Shown here: positions 1 through 5,271 of the stretch, piece after piece | Numbering within the stretch: the stretch's first letter is position 1 | Layout of the letters: each line of letters opens with the position of its first letter | From: Actinomycetota bacterium | GTDB lineage: Bacteria > Actinomycetota > Actinomycetes > JACCUZ01 | Length of the DNA stretch: 5,543 bases | Assembly: GCA_030841195.1 (NCBI GenBank) | Contig: JAVEDA010000198.1 | Location: 1 to 5,543, forward strand | Direction: 5' to 3' | The notes under the pieces: model-generated | What the model saw: the letters and a program-made list of their open reading frames with translations, nothing else | What the model was told of the DNA's origin: nothing | Database searches by the model: none | Position numbers and translations under genes: made by a program

Positions 1-18
1 ACAAAGAGGTGGCGACAG

Positions 19-696
19 ATGCGCGCGACACGACGGACGACGGGGTGGCTGCTCTCCGCTGCCCTGCTGACCTCGACGTTCATCGGCCTCAGCCCGGCGC
101 CGGCGTCGGCCACCGGGCCCAACACGAGCAGCATCCTGTCGGCGGTCAACTCGGCGCGGTCCGCAGCCGGCCGACGCCCCCTGTCGCTGCGGTCGGACCT
201 GTCGGCCGTCGCCTACAACTGGTCCCAGCACATGGCCGCCACCGGAACGCTGGCGCACAACCCCAGCCTGACGCGCCAGGTGAGCAACTGGCGCTGGGTC
301 GGCGAGAACGTCGGCTACGGACCGGACGTCCAGACCGTCCACGTCGCCTTCATGAACAGCGACGGCCACCGGGCCAACATTCTGGACACCGACTACACCC
401 AGGTCGGGGTCGGCGTCGTGGAGCGGGGCGACCGGGTCTGGGTCGCGGAGGTCTTCCGCCGCCCCCAGACCGTCACCACCTCGAGCACCGGGACCACCAC
501 CCTCGCGACCTTCCACCACACGCTGCGCTACGGCAGCACCGGTGACGCTGTCCGCCGGGTCCAGGGTCGGCTGCACCTGCGCCAGACCGGCTTCTACGGC
601 ACCTACACCAAGGCGGCCGTGAGCCGCTTCCAGAAGACTCAGGGCTGGGCCGGTCGCGGCAACGTCGGCCCCCGGACTTGGTCGCGGCTGTTCTGA
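19..696 (+). CDS. Secreted CAP/SCP-domain protein with C-terminal peptidoglycan-binding domain
   Basis: Protein of 225 aa. Residues 1-31 form a signal peptide: basic start (MRATRR), hydrophobic core (about 9-24), and a likely signal peptidase I site PASA|TG after A31. Residues about 37-147 are a CAP (SCP/PR-1-like) domain. Its usual cavity residues are visible: H80 in LAHN, E96 in GENVGYG, H117 in DGHRANIL, E144 in VWVAEVF. A Thr/Ser linker (about 151-164) leads to a peptidoglycan-binding domain 1 module (about 168-225; LRYGSTGDAVRRVQ, then GFYGTYTKAAVSRFQK and VGPRTWSRL). It should be exported and held at the cell wall; the biochemical role of bacterial CAP proteins is mostly unknown. The ATG at 19 follows AGAGGTGG (5-12) and is the only start that yields a signal peptide. 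It converges on the cNMP-binding gene, 19 bp away. Confidence 0.93.
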   Translation: MRATRRTTGWLLSAALLTSTFIGLSPAPASATGPNTSSILSAVNSARSAAGRRPLSLRSDLSAVAYNWSQHMAATGTLAHNPSLTRQVSNWRWVGENVGYGPDVQTVHVAFMNSDGHRANILDTDYTQVGVGVVERGDRVWVAEVFRRPQTVTTSSTGTTTLATFHHTLRYGSTGDAVRRVQGRLHLRQTGFYGTYTKAAVSRFQKTQGWAGRGNVGPRTWSRLF

Positions 697-715
697 CCGG
701 CGTACGCCCCTGAGG

Positions 716-1168
716 TCAGTTCCTCGGGTGCTCGGCCGCCCGGAGCCGCCCGGCCATCACCCGCAGCATCGGCACCGCCAGCTCCGGGTGCTTGTCGAGC
801 AGCTCCTGGAAGGTCCACTTCGCCAACGCGAAGGTCGTCATGCCCTCGTCGCCGGCCGCGACTTCGGCCGACCTGGGACCACCGTCGACCAGCGACAGCT
901 CGCCGAAGTAGTCACCCGGGCCGAGCACCGCGTGCTGCACCCCGTCCACGCTGGCCCGCGCGCTCCCGGTGAGCACGACGTGCATCTCGACCCCCTTGGG
1001 CGAGAAGGAGCGGAAGCCGCTGACCTCCTCGCCCTCCACCAGCACCACCTCACCGGGCCCGAAGCTCTCCTCCCGCCCGGCCTCGGCGACCCGGCGGAGC
1101 AGCTTGTGGTCGAGGTCGTGGAAGAGGTCGACCTTCTCCAGAACAGGGACGAGCTCGTCTGCGCCCAT
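716..1168 (-). CDS. Stand-alone cyclic nucleotide-binding (Crp/Fnr-type) domain protein
   Basis: Protein of 150 aa that is essentially one cNMP-binding beta-roll. Residues 1-30 are the N-terminal helices (VPVLEKVDLFHDLD). GPGEVVLVEGEEVSGF (37-52) is the early beta strands. The phosphate-binding cassette is GDYFGELSLVDGGPRSAEV (85-103), with the Glu (E90) and Arg (R99) that contact the ribose and phosphate in cAMP/cGMP-binding members. The last 35 residues are the closing helices. There is no helix-turn-helix, kinase, channel or other effector domain, so it is not a normal Crp repressor/activator; it probably acts as a small sensor or partner protein. The ATG at 1168 is chosen because GGAGG lies 7 nt upstream on this strand (1176-1180). 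An in-frame TTG at 1201 would add 11 residues but lacks such support. The nucleotide actually bound is unknown. Confidence 0.88.
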   Translation of the reverse strand: MGADELVPVLEKVDLFHDLDHKLLRRVAEAGREESFGPGEVVLVEGEEVSGFRSFSPKGVEMHVVLTGSARASVDGVQHAVLGPGDYFGELSLVDGGPRSAEVAAGDEGMTTFALAKWTFQELLDKHPELAVPMLRVMAGRLRAAEHPRN

Positions 1169-1192
1169 GCGGTCGCCTCCAGCCGGATCGGT

Positions 1193-1228
1193 TGGCCGCA
1201 ATCTAGGGCCGGGGCAGCGCGCCGACCA
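1193..1228 (-). promoter_or_regulatory. Candidate promoter of the cNMP-binding gene
   Basis: Reading the minus strand, TAGATT (1200-1205) matches the TAnnnT pattern of a -10 box. It would start a transcript near 1193, leaving a leader of about 25 nt that contains the GGAGG ribosome binding site. The -35 position (TGGTCG, 1223-1228, 17-bp spacing) is a poor match, so this is a weak call based on position. Confidence 0.3.
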
Positions 1229-1429
1229 GCGGCGTGGGCGGGCTCGACGGAATCCGTAGGCCGCAGATCAGGCCGAACCCGTCCTAGACCGGCAGGGCCG
1301 CGCGACCCCGGCCGGCCTAAGGACCTGGGGCCGGCAAGCCTGGGCATCTTCCCGATGTGGACGTGGGGGCCTCAGACCGAGGCTGGATGCAGGCCCCGAA
1401 CCGCGGGGTCGCCACGACGGGAGCACACC
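1202..1429. other. Intergenic region between cNMP-binding gene and 64-aa ORF
   Basis: Divergent spacer of about 260 bp in total (1169-1429). I see no convincing ORF in it. It contains a GC-rich inverted repeat, GCCGGCC (1311-1317) and GGCCGGC (1329-1335), around an 11-nt loop. The interrupted palindrome GGACCTGGGGCC (1321-1332) resembles the half-site layout of DosR/DevR boxes in actinobacteria. It probably holds promoters for both flanking genes, but no clear -35/-10 pair is visible on the plus strand. Confidence 0.4.
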
Positions 1430-1624
1430 GTGACCAGCACCCTCACCACCTACTCGCCCACCCTGACCGGAGCACTCGCCCAGTCCCACATCGAGGACCT
1501 GCTGCGCGACGCCCGCCAGGCGCGGGCGGCTGCCCACCTGCCCAGCCCGACCCGGCACCGCACCCCGCGGCGCCGGCCGGCCTGGTGGCTGCGCGGCACC
1601 GTCCGCGCCCACCCCGCCGCCTGA
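1430..1624 (+). CDS. Small 64-aa protein of unknown function
   Basis: GTG start at 1430, preceded by GGGAG (1419-1423) with 6-nt spacing. Nearly every third codon position is G or C, as expected for a real gene in this genome. The product has two parts. Residues 1-36 begin MTSTLTTYSP and continue into an amphipathic helix (ALAQSHIEDLLRDARQARAAA). The tail (about 37-64) is strongly basic and Pro/Arg-rich, with TRHRTPRRRPAWW. No signal peptide or membrane segment is seen. The helix followed by a basic tail resembles small uncharacterised proteins common in actinobacteria, but I cannot assign a family or function. The longer upstream reading frame is the antisense shadow of the cNMP-binding gene, which is why I start at 1430. 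A hairpin-forming repeat begins 11 nt after the stop codon. Confidence 0.6.
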   Translation: MTSTLTTYSPTLTGALAQSHIEDLLRDARQARAAAHLPSPTRHRTPRRRPAWWLRGTVRAHPAA

Positions 1625-1634
1625 CTGATCCTCT

Positions 1635-1681
1635 GGACGCCGACGCACCACTTCTGCGGCGTGTCTGGTGCGGGCGCGTCC
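1635..1681 (+). terminator. Stem-loop after the 64-aa ORF, possible terminator
   Basis: GGACGC (1635-1640) pairs with GCGTCC (1676-1681), and CGCACCA (1644-1650) pairs with TGGTGCG (1666-1672). They are separated by a 3x3 internal loop and closed by a 15-nt apical loop. The hairpin begins 11 nt after the ORF's stop codon, a normal terminator position, but no T-rich tract follows, so termination is only a guess. It could instead be a regulator-binding site. Confidence 0.3.
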
Positions 1682-1719
1682 ATTTCGGTGGTCGGGACGC
1701 GGCTGGACGTCGACGCACC
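1635..1719. repeat. Three 15-bp repeats in alternating orientation
   Basis: Copy 1 is GGACGCCGACGCACC (1635-1649, plus). Copy 2 is its inverted relative GGACGCGCCCGCACC, read on the minus strand at 1667-1681. Copy 3 is GGACGTCGACGCACC (1705-1719, plus). Copies 1 and 3 differ at a single base within a 17-bp match (1633-1649 and 1703-1719) and lie exactly 70 bp apart. Copy 2 can pair with either neighbour, so two mutually exclusive hairpins are possible in RNA. The function is unknown. Confidence 0.6.
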
Positions 1720-1727
1720 GGGAAACT

Positions 1728-1792
1728 CGCGATACATCTTGACTTCTCACTATCGCGATGTATCGTGTTTGTCAGACGCGATACATCGCGTC
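1728..1792 (+). promoter_or_regulatory. Promoter covered by three palindromic operator-like sites
   Basis: A -35 box TTGACT (1739-1744) and a -10-like TATCGT (1761-1766) are 16 bp apart and point to the 37-aa ORF. Three related sites cover it. Site A, CGCGATACATC (1728-1738), touches the -35. Site B, CGCGATGTATCGTG (1754-1767), overlaps the -10. Site C is an 18-bp palindrome, GACGCGATACATCGCGTC (1775-1792), arms of 8 around AC, at or just after the expected start point near 1773. B and C also form a perfect 12-bp inverted repeat (1754-1765 and 1779-1790). The arrangement suits tight repression. From memory, sites of this look occur near PadR-type regulators in actinobacteria, but no such gene is present here. 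Confidence 0.65.
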
Positions 1793-1819
1793 GCATCGAG
1801 ACACTCGAAGGAGACCGAC

Positions 1820-1933
1820 ATGCGATTCGCACTGCGAGGACGCGGCACCCGGCACGACGACCTGCGGACGGCCCGGCACCGCGACCTGCCGGTGCACCTG
1901 GAGATGCGCGGCTGGCCGCGGCCGCTCGGGTGA
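1820..1933 (+). CDS. Small 37-aa basic protein of unknown function
   Basis: ATG at 1820 preceded by AAGGAG (1808-1813) with 6-nt spacing, close to an ideal ribosome binding site, and by a recognisable promoter with operator-like palindromes. Third codon positions are strongly G/C-biased (about 33 of 37). The product begins MRFALRGRGTRHDDLRTARH and ends RGWPRPLG. It is rich in Arg and His, with no hydrophobic segment and no motif I recognise. The stop codon is 13 bp from the 3' end of the convergent malic enzyme gene. It may be a genuine microprotein, or the remaining 5' end of a longer gene lost when the regions were joined, which would explain why such a controlled promoter drives so short an ORF. 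I cannot decide between these. Confidence 0.5.
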   Translation: MRFALRGRGTRHDDLRTARHRDLPVHLEMRGWPRPLG

Positions 1934-1946
1934 GCCAGCAACCAGG

Positions 1947-3158
1947 TCAGAGGCGGGCGACGCCGTCCCGGCGGGCTGCAGCAGACACGGCAGCCGCCAC
2001 GGCAGGCGCGACCCGGGGGTCGAACGGGCTCGGGACCACCAGGTCCTCGGACAGCTCGTCAGCCACCACGGCGGCCAGCGCCTCGGCGGCCGCCAGCTTC
2101 ATCCCCTCGGTCACCGAGCTGGCCCGCACGGCCAGGGCTCCCCGGAAGATGCCCGGGAACGCCAGCACGTTGTTTATCTGGTTGGGGTAGTCGCTGCGGC
2201 CGGTGGCGACCACCCGGGCGTACCGGCCCGCGACGTCGGGGTGCACCTCTGGGTGCGGGTTGGCCAGGGCGAAGACGATCGAGTCGGCGGCCATCGCGGC
2301 GATCGCCTCCTCCGGCACCGAGCCGCCCGAGACGCCGATGAAGACGTCAGCGCCGCGCAGGGCCTGGACCAGGCTCCCGGTGTGACCGCCCTCGTTTGTC
2401 TCCGAGGCGAGCCGGCTCTTGACCGAGGTGAGGTTCTCGCGGCCTTCGTGCAGCACTCCCCCGCGGTCGGCGACCGTGATGTCGCCGATGCCGGCCTCGC
2501 GAAGGATCGTCGTCACCGCCACCCCCGCCGCGCCGGCACCCGACACCACGGCGCGCAGGTCGCCCAGGGTCCGGCCGGTGAGCAGGGCAGCGTTGCGGAG
2601 AGCAGCCAGTACGACGACCGCCGTGCCGTGCTGATCGTCGTGGAACACCGGGATGTCCAGCCGTTCCTGGAGCAGCCGCTCGACCTCGAAGCACCGCGGC
2701 GCGCTGATGTCCTCCAGGTTGATGCCGCCGAAGGCCGGCGCGAGCCGGACGACGGTCTCGACGATGTCCTCGACAGTGCGCGCGTCCAGGCAGATCGGCA
2801 CCGCGTCGATGCCGCCGAACTCCTTGAACAGGACGGCCTTGCCCTCCATCACCGGCAGCGCCGCCGCCGGCCCGATGTCGCCCAGCCCGAGGACCGCGCT
2901 GCCGTCCGTGACCACGGCCACGACGTGCGACTTCCAGGTCAGGTCCCAGACCGTGTCGGGGTTCTCGGCGATCGTGGTGCACACCCGGGCGACGCCGGGC
3001 GTGTAGGCCAGCGACAGGTCGTCCCGGTTGCGCAGCGGGGCGGTCGACACCGTCTCGAGCTTGCCGCCCCGGTGCAGCGCGTAGACCGGATCGCCCTCGT
3101 CGTACGGCGTCGTGGACATGTCGTGACCAGCCCGGCTCGTCGTTCCTCGCGGCGTCAT
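1947..3158 (-). CDS. NAD(P)-dependent malic enzyme, short form
   Basis: Oxidatively decarboxylates L-malate to pyruvate and CO2, reducing NAD(P)+, in the cytoplasm. At 403 aa it is the short bacterial form without the phosphotransacetylase-like tail of MaeB. N-terminal malic domain: [13 protein letters not shown] (45-57, catalytic Y52), then [22 protein letters not shown] (91-112, catalytic K107). Metal ligands are E149 and D150 (NLEDISAP) and D175 (FHDDQHGTA). The NAD-binding domain has GAGAAG (207-212), ALANPHPE (297-304) and [17 protein letters not shown] (326-342). NAD versus NADP preference cannot be read safely. The ATG at 3158 has GGGAAGG (3166-3172) 7 nt upstream. The ATG at 3119 gives a 390-aa protein with a more typical N-terminus ([20 protein letters not shown]) but a poor ribosome binding site, and remains possible. 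It lies downstream of the dimethylargininase on the same strand. Confidence 0.95.
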   Translation of the reverse strand: MTPRGTTSRAGHDMSTTPYDEGDPVYALHRGGKLETVSTAPLRNRDDLSLAYTPGVARVCTTIAENPDTVWDLTWKSHVVAVVTDGSAVLGLGDIGPAAALPVMEGKAVLFKEFGGIDAVPICLDARTVEDIVETVVRLAPAFGGINLEDISAPRCFEVERLLQERLDIPVFHDDQHGTAVVVLAALRNAALLTGRTLGDLRAVVSGAGAAGVAVTTILREAGIGDITVADRGGVLHEGRENLTSVKSRLASETNEGGHTGSLVQALRGADVFIGVSGGSVPEEAIAAMAADSIVFALANPHPEVHPDVAGRYARVVATGRSDYPNQINNVLAFPGIFRGALAVRASSVTEGMKLAAAEALAAVVADELSEDLVVPSPFDPRVAPAVAAAVSAAARRDGVARL

Positions 3159-3297
3159 CGTGCAGCCTTCCCGTCCCACCTCGACTGGTGAGCGAAGGCC
3201 GGCTGCGGGTGACGCTGGACCGGCGGGCGCTCGCGGTGCGGGGGTTGCCCGAGGTCAGGCAGTCTGGCACACGGGTGCCGCCGAGCCGCGGCGCGGG
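3159..3297 (-). other. Spacer between dimethylargininase and malic enzyme
   Basis: A 139-bp gap between two genes on the same strand. About 18 nt after the hydrolase stop codon is a small tetraloop hairpin, GGCAC/GTGCC (3266-3270 and 3275-3279), beside other GC-rich self-complementary sequence at 3280-3296. There is no T tract. I see no clear -35/-10 for malic enzyme. The gap is long enough for a separate promoter and a weak terminator, but read-through is equally possible. Confidence 0.35.
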
Positions 3298-4200
3298 TCA
3301 GACGGTGACCAGGTCCCCGTCGCCGGCGGCGCGCCGCTCGGGCGTCGCGTGCTCCAGCCGCGCGGCGTCCAGCCGGGTGTCCAGCGGGAGCGTCATGCAG
3401 CGGATCGACCCGCCGCCCTTGTGCAGCTCGGACACGTCCACGGTGGCGACCGTGAAACCCCACTGCTCGAGCCGGCGGGCGACCCGCACCGGGACACCGG
3501 CCGGCATCACGACGACGTCGTCGACGACGACCGAGTTGGCGCAGAAGGTGAAGGCCTCGGCCTCGTCAATGACCAGCGGGTCGGGCACCAGCGCCTCGAC
3601 AGTGCGGCGGCCGGCCGCGTCCCAAGCAGCCGGGGCGATGATCGCCCGGGTCTCGTCCAGCGGGCAGAAGCTGAGGTCGAGGTGGTAGAGCGCGGGGTGC
3701 ACGACCGGGACCGTGGCCACCCGGACACCGAGCTCGCGTGACAGCACGGCGTGGGTGCCGACGTCGGTCCTCGGACCAGCAGCAACGAGGAGCGAGTCGC
3801 CGACGAGGAACGCGTCGCCGGCCTCGAACGCCCCGGCGCCGGCGTCGCCGATCCGGGTCGTTCGCAAGCCCGCCTCGCCGAACCACCACTCCGCGGCCTC
3901 GGCCTCGGGCCGGCGCTGGTCGAAGCGGAAGTTCGTGATGGCGACGTGGTCTCCGTCGACGATGCCGTAGTTCATCGCGTAGACCATGTCCGGGGTGCTT
4001 GCCAGCTGGTCGATCTGCTCCACCTCGGCGCCGGCCGCGCGCATTGTCGCGACCAGCGTGTCCCACTGGGCCAGGGCGCGGTCGGGGTCGACCGCCGAGT
4101 CGACGTCCATCCACGGGTTGATGGCGTAGTCGACGCGGAAGTGCTCCGGACGGCACATCAGGTAGCGACGGCCCCAGCTCAGCGGACGGATCCCGGTCAT
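3298..4200 (-). CDS. ddaH: Dimethylargininase-like amidinohydrolase (DDAH family)
   Basis: Protein of 300 aa in the guanidino-group-modifying superfamily (arginine deiminase, amidinotransferase, DDAH). The expected reaction is N-omega-methylated arginine to citrulline plus methylamine or dimethylamine, using a covalent Cys intermediate. The N-terminus RRYLMCRPEHFRVDYAINPWMD (11-32) is typical of the bacterial DDAH-like branch. Other landmarks: TPDMVYAMN (69-77, guanidinium-binding D71), FEAGDAFLVG (125-134, E126 and D129), LYHLDLSF (171-178, catalytic H173), and GGGSIRCMTLPL (262-273, nucleophile C268). All catalytic residues are present. Related enzymes use free arginine (arginine dihydrolase or deiminase), so the substrate is inferred. 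The ATG at 4200 has GAGGG (4206-4210) 5 nt upstream; a TTG at 4257 falls inside the operator and is unlikely. It is divergent from the GntR regulator across a double operator, which predicts induction by its substrate or a related metabolite. Confidence 0.88.
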   Translation of the reverse strand: MTGIRPLSWGRRYLMCRPEHFRVDYAINPWMDVDSAVDPDRALAQWDTLVATMRAAGAEVEQIDQLASTPDMVYAMNYGIVDGDHVAITNFRFDQRRPEAEAAEWWFGEAGLRTTRIGDAGAGAFEAGDAFLVGDSLLVAAGPRTDVGTHAVLSRELGVRVATVPVVHPALYHLDLSFCPLDETRAIIAPAAWDAAGRRTVEALVPDPLVIDEAEAFTFCANSVVVDDVVVMPAGVPVRVARRLEQWGFTVATVDVSELHKGGGSIRCMTLPLDTRLDAARLEHATPERRAAGDGDLVTV

Positions 4201-4230
4201 GACCACCCTCGTGTACTCGTCGGATTGGCA

Positions 4231-4259
4231 GGTTGTCGGACAATTATTGTCTGACAACC
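4231..4259. promoter_or_regulatory. Tandem FadR/GntR-type operator in divergent promoter
   Basis: A 29-bp near-perfect palindrome centred at 4245, with one mismatched pair. Each half is itself an 11-bp palindrome: TTGTCGGACAA (4233-4243) and TTGTCTGACAA (4247-4257), centres 14 bp apart. Both fit the TnGTnnnACnA pattern known for FadR-subfamily GntR regulators, and the divergent gene encodes such a regulator. The operator ends 30 bp before the dimethylargininase start and 36 bp before the regulator start, so one bound complex could control both genes. Confidence 0.85.
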
Positions 4260-4282
4260 GGAGTGTGGGACCTGACCTCCGC

Positions 4283-4296
4283 TACTGTCAAGCCGA
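4283..4296 (+). promoter_or_regulatory. Candidate -10 box and leaderless start of the GntR gene
   Basis: TACTGT (4283-4288) fits the TAnnnT pattern of a -10 box. The expected transcription start, 6-7 nt downstream, falls at or next to the A of the ATG at 4296. The bases just before the ATG (TCAAGCCG) contain no Shine-Dalgarno sequence. Together these suggest leaderless translation, which is common in actinobacteria. No good -35 box is seen; the operator lies at about -64 to -36. Confidence 0.5.
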
Positions 4297-4949
4297 TGTC
4301 CCAGCTGCCCACGATCGACCGGTCGAGCACCACCGACCGGATCGCTGGCGCGCTGCGCGAGATGCTCTTTGCCGGGGACCTGTCCCCCGGCGAGCCGCTG
4401 CGCGAGGTGAGCCTGGCGGACGGCTTCGGCGTGGCCCGGTCGACCGTGCGCGAGGCGCTGCAGGTGCTGGCCGGGGAGGGGCTGGTGACCCGTTACCCGC
4501 ACCGGGGCGTCGTGGTCACCGAGCTCTCCGAGCACGACATCACCGAGATCTTCGAGGCCCGCCTCGTGCTCGAGAACGCCGGGGTGCGGGCGGGGGCCGC
4601 TGGGGCTGATCTCGGCCCCGCGACGGCGGCCCTCTCGGCGTACGCGATGGCAGCGCAGGCCGACGACCAGGTGGTGGCCACGCACGCCCACCTGGAGTTC
4701 CACACCTCGCTGGTGGCGCTGCTCGGCAACGCCCGCCTGGTCGCCACCGCCGACACCCTGACCGGCGACCTCCGGCTCGCGCTGGCCTCGGTCGAGCGGG
4801 CCCGACGCAACGCGAGGGCGCAGGTGGCGGACCACCGGCGGCTGCTGACGCTGATGCGCTCCGGTGACCTGGCTGCGGCCCAGGCCGAGCTCGAGCGGCA
4901 CCTGCGCGCGGCCGCGGTGTCCGTCGTCGCGCGCGTCACCCGCGGCTGA
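4296..4949 (+). CDS. GntR-family transcriptional regulator, FCD (FadR) subfamily
   Basis: Protein of 217 aa. Residues 10-75 are the GntR winged helix: TTDRIAGALREMLFAGDLSPGEPL, then the recognition region LADGFGVARSTVREALQVLAGEGLV, then the wing RYPHRGVVVTEL. Residues about 82-205 are an all-helical FCD ligand-binding domain. Its metal ligands appear to be H136 (in HLEFH), H180 (ADHRRLL) and H202 (LERHL); the position usually held by Asp is His132. FCD regulators often bind organic acids or amino acid-related ligands. Divergence from the dimethylargininase around two TTGTCnGACAA sites supports control of that gene and autoregulation, with a ligand probably tied to arginine derivatives (inference). 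The ATG at 4296 is preferred although no ribosome binding site is present, because the TTG at 4233 lies inside the operator. Its last 14 bp overlap the end of sodX, on the opposite strand. Confidence 0.92.
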   Translation: MSQLPTIDRSSTTDRIAGALREMLFAGDLSPGEPLREVSLADGFGVARSTVREALQVLAGEGLVTRYPHRGVVVTELSEHDITEIFEARLVLENAGVRAGAAGADLGPATAALSAYAMAAQADDQVVATHAHLEFHTSLVALLGNARLVATADTLTGDLRLALASVERARRNARAQVADHRRLLTLMRSGDLAAAQAELERHLRAAAVSVVARVTRG

Positions 4950-5271
4950 GCCGCCGCCCTCGCCGCCGCAGCGGCCAGACGCGCAGCAGCACGGTGCCGA
5001 GCACGTCGGCCGGCGGGACCGGGCCGGCCTGCCAGGAGTCGACGCCCTCGGCCGGGTTGTCCCGCTCGACCCACCAGCCGTCGTCGGCGAGCACGCCAGC
5101 ACGCTTCACCGACAAGGGGCGCCCGGGCCAGCGGACCACGACCAGGCGGCCCGGTTTCGGTGTGCCGCCCCAGCGCACCAGAAGGTGGTCGCCGTCGCGC
5201 AGCGTGGGCTCCATCGAGCGGCCGCGCACGAGGACCCGGCCCAGGGGCAGACGGCGATCGGACGGTCGCAT
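4936..5271 (-). CDS. sodX: SodX-type nickel superoxide dismutase maturation protease
   Basis: Protein of 111 aa, S24/S26 signal peptidase-like fold. The catalytic Ser19 lies in RGRSMEPTLRDGD (16-28), the box around the nucleophile. The general base Lys56 is in PLSVKRAGV (52-60). WWVERDNPAEGVDSW (66-80) and VPPADVLGTVLLRVWP (85-100) are the later S26 boxes. Unlike leader peptidase LepB it has no N-terminal membrane anchor, as expected for the cytoplasmic enzyme that trims the Ni-SOD propeptide so that His can become the first residue and nickel can be bound. The ATG at 5271 is chosen because AGGAGG lies about 7 nt upstream; the in-frame ATG at 5289 lacks this. It is divergent from sodN, which starts 124 bp away, and the gene pair makes the assignment secure. 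Its 3' end overlaps the regulator gene by 14 bp. Confidence 0.92.
   Translation of the reverse strand: MRPSDRRLPLGRVLVRGRSMEPTLRDGDHLLVRWGGTPKPGRLVVVRWPGRPLSVKRAGVLADDGWWVERDNPAEGVDSWQAGPVPPADVLGTVLLRVWPLRRRGRRLSRG

Noticed and set aside
699..708. Palindrome GGCGTACGCC between the convergent genes as a shared terminator
   Set aside because: It has no loop of usable size (at most 3 bp of stem around 4 nt) and no T tract; likely chance.
716..1201. Calling the Crp-like protein a transcription factor
   Set aside because: The frame ends at residue 150 without a helix-turn-helix, and no C-terminal continuation is visible in other frames before the convergent CAP gene.
728..1624. 298-aa open frame on the plus strand
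   Set aside because: Its first part is antisense to the clear cNMP-binding gene; only the last 64 codons, from the GTG at 1430 with its own ribosome binding site, are supported.
1202..1946. tRNA, CRISPR array or insertion sequence in the gene-poor region
   Set aside because: There is no cloverleaf, no regularly spaced identical repeats with unique spacers, no terminal inverted repeats and no transposase fragment. The repeats seen are short and operator-like.
1758..3191. 477-aa open frame on the plus strand
   Set aside because: It lies antisense to the malic enzyme, has an Arg/Ala/Gly-rich nonsense composition, and starts inside an operator palindrome. High-GC shadow.
4201..4257. Upstream TTG starts for both the dimethylargininase (4257) and the regulator (4233), giving similar MSDN-type peptides
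   Set aside because: The similarity arises because the two starts are mirror images in the operator palindrome; family N-termini and ribosome binding or -10 signals favour 4200 and 4296.
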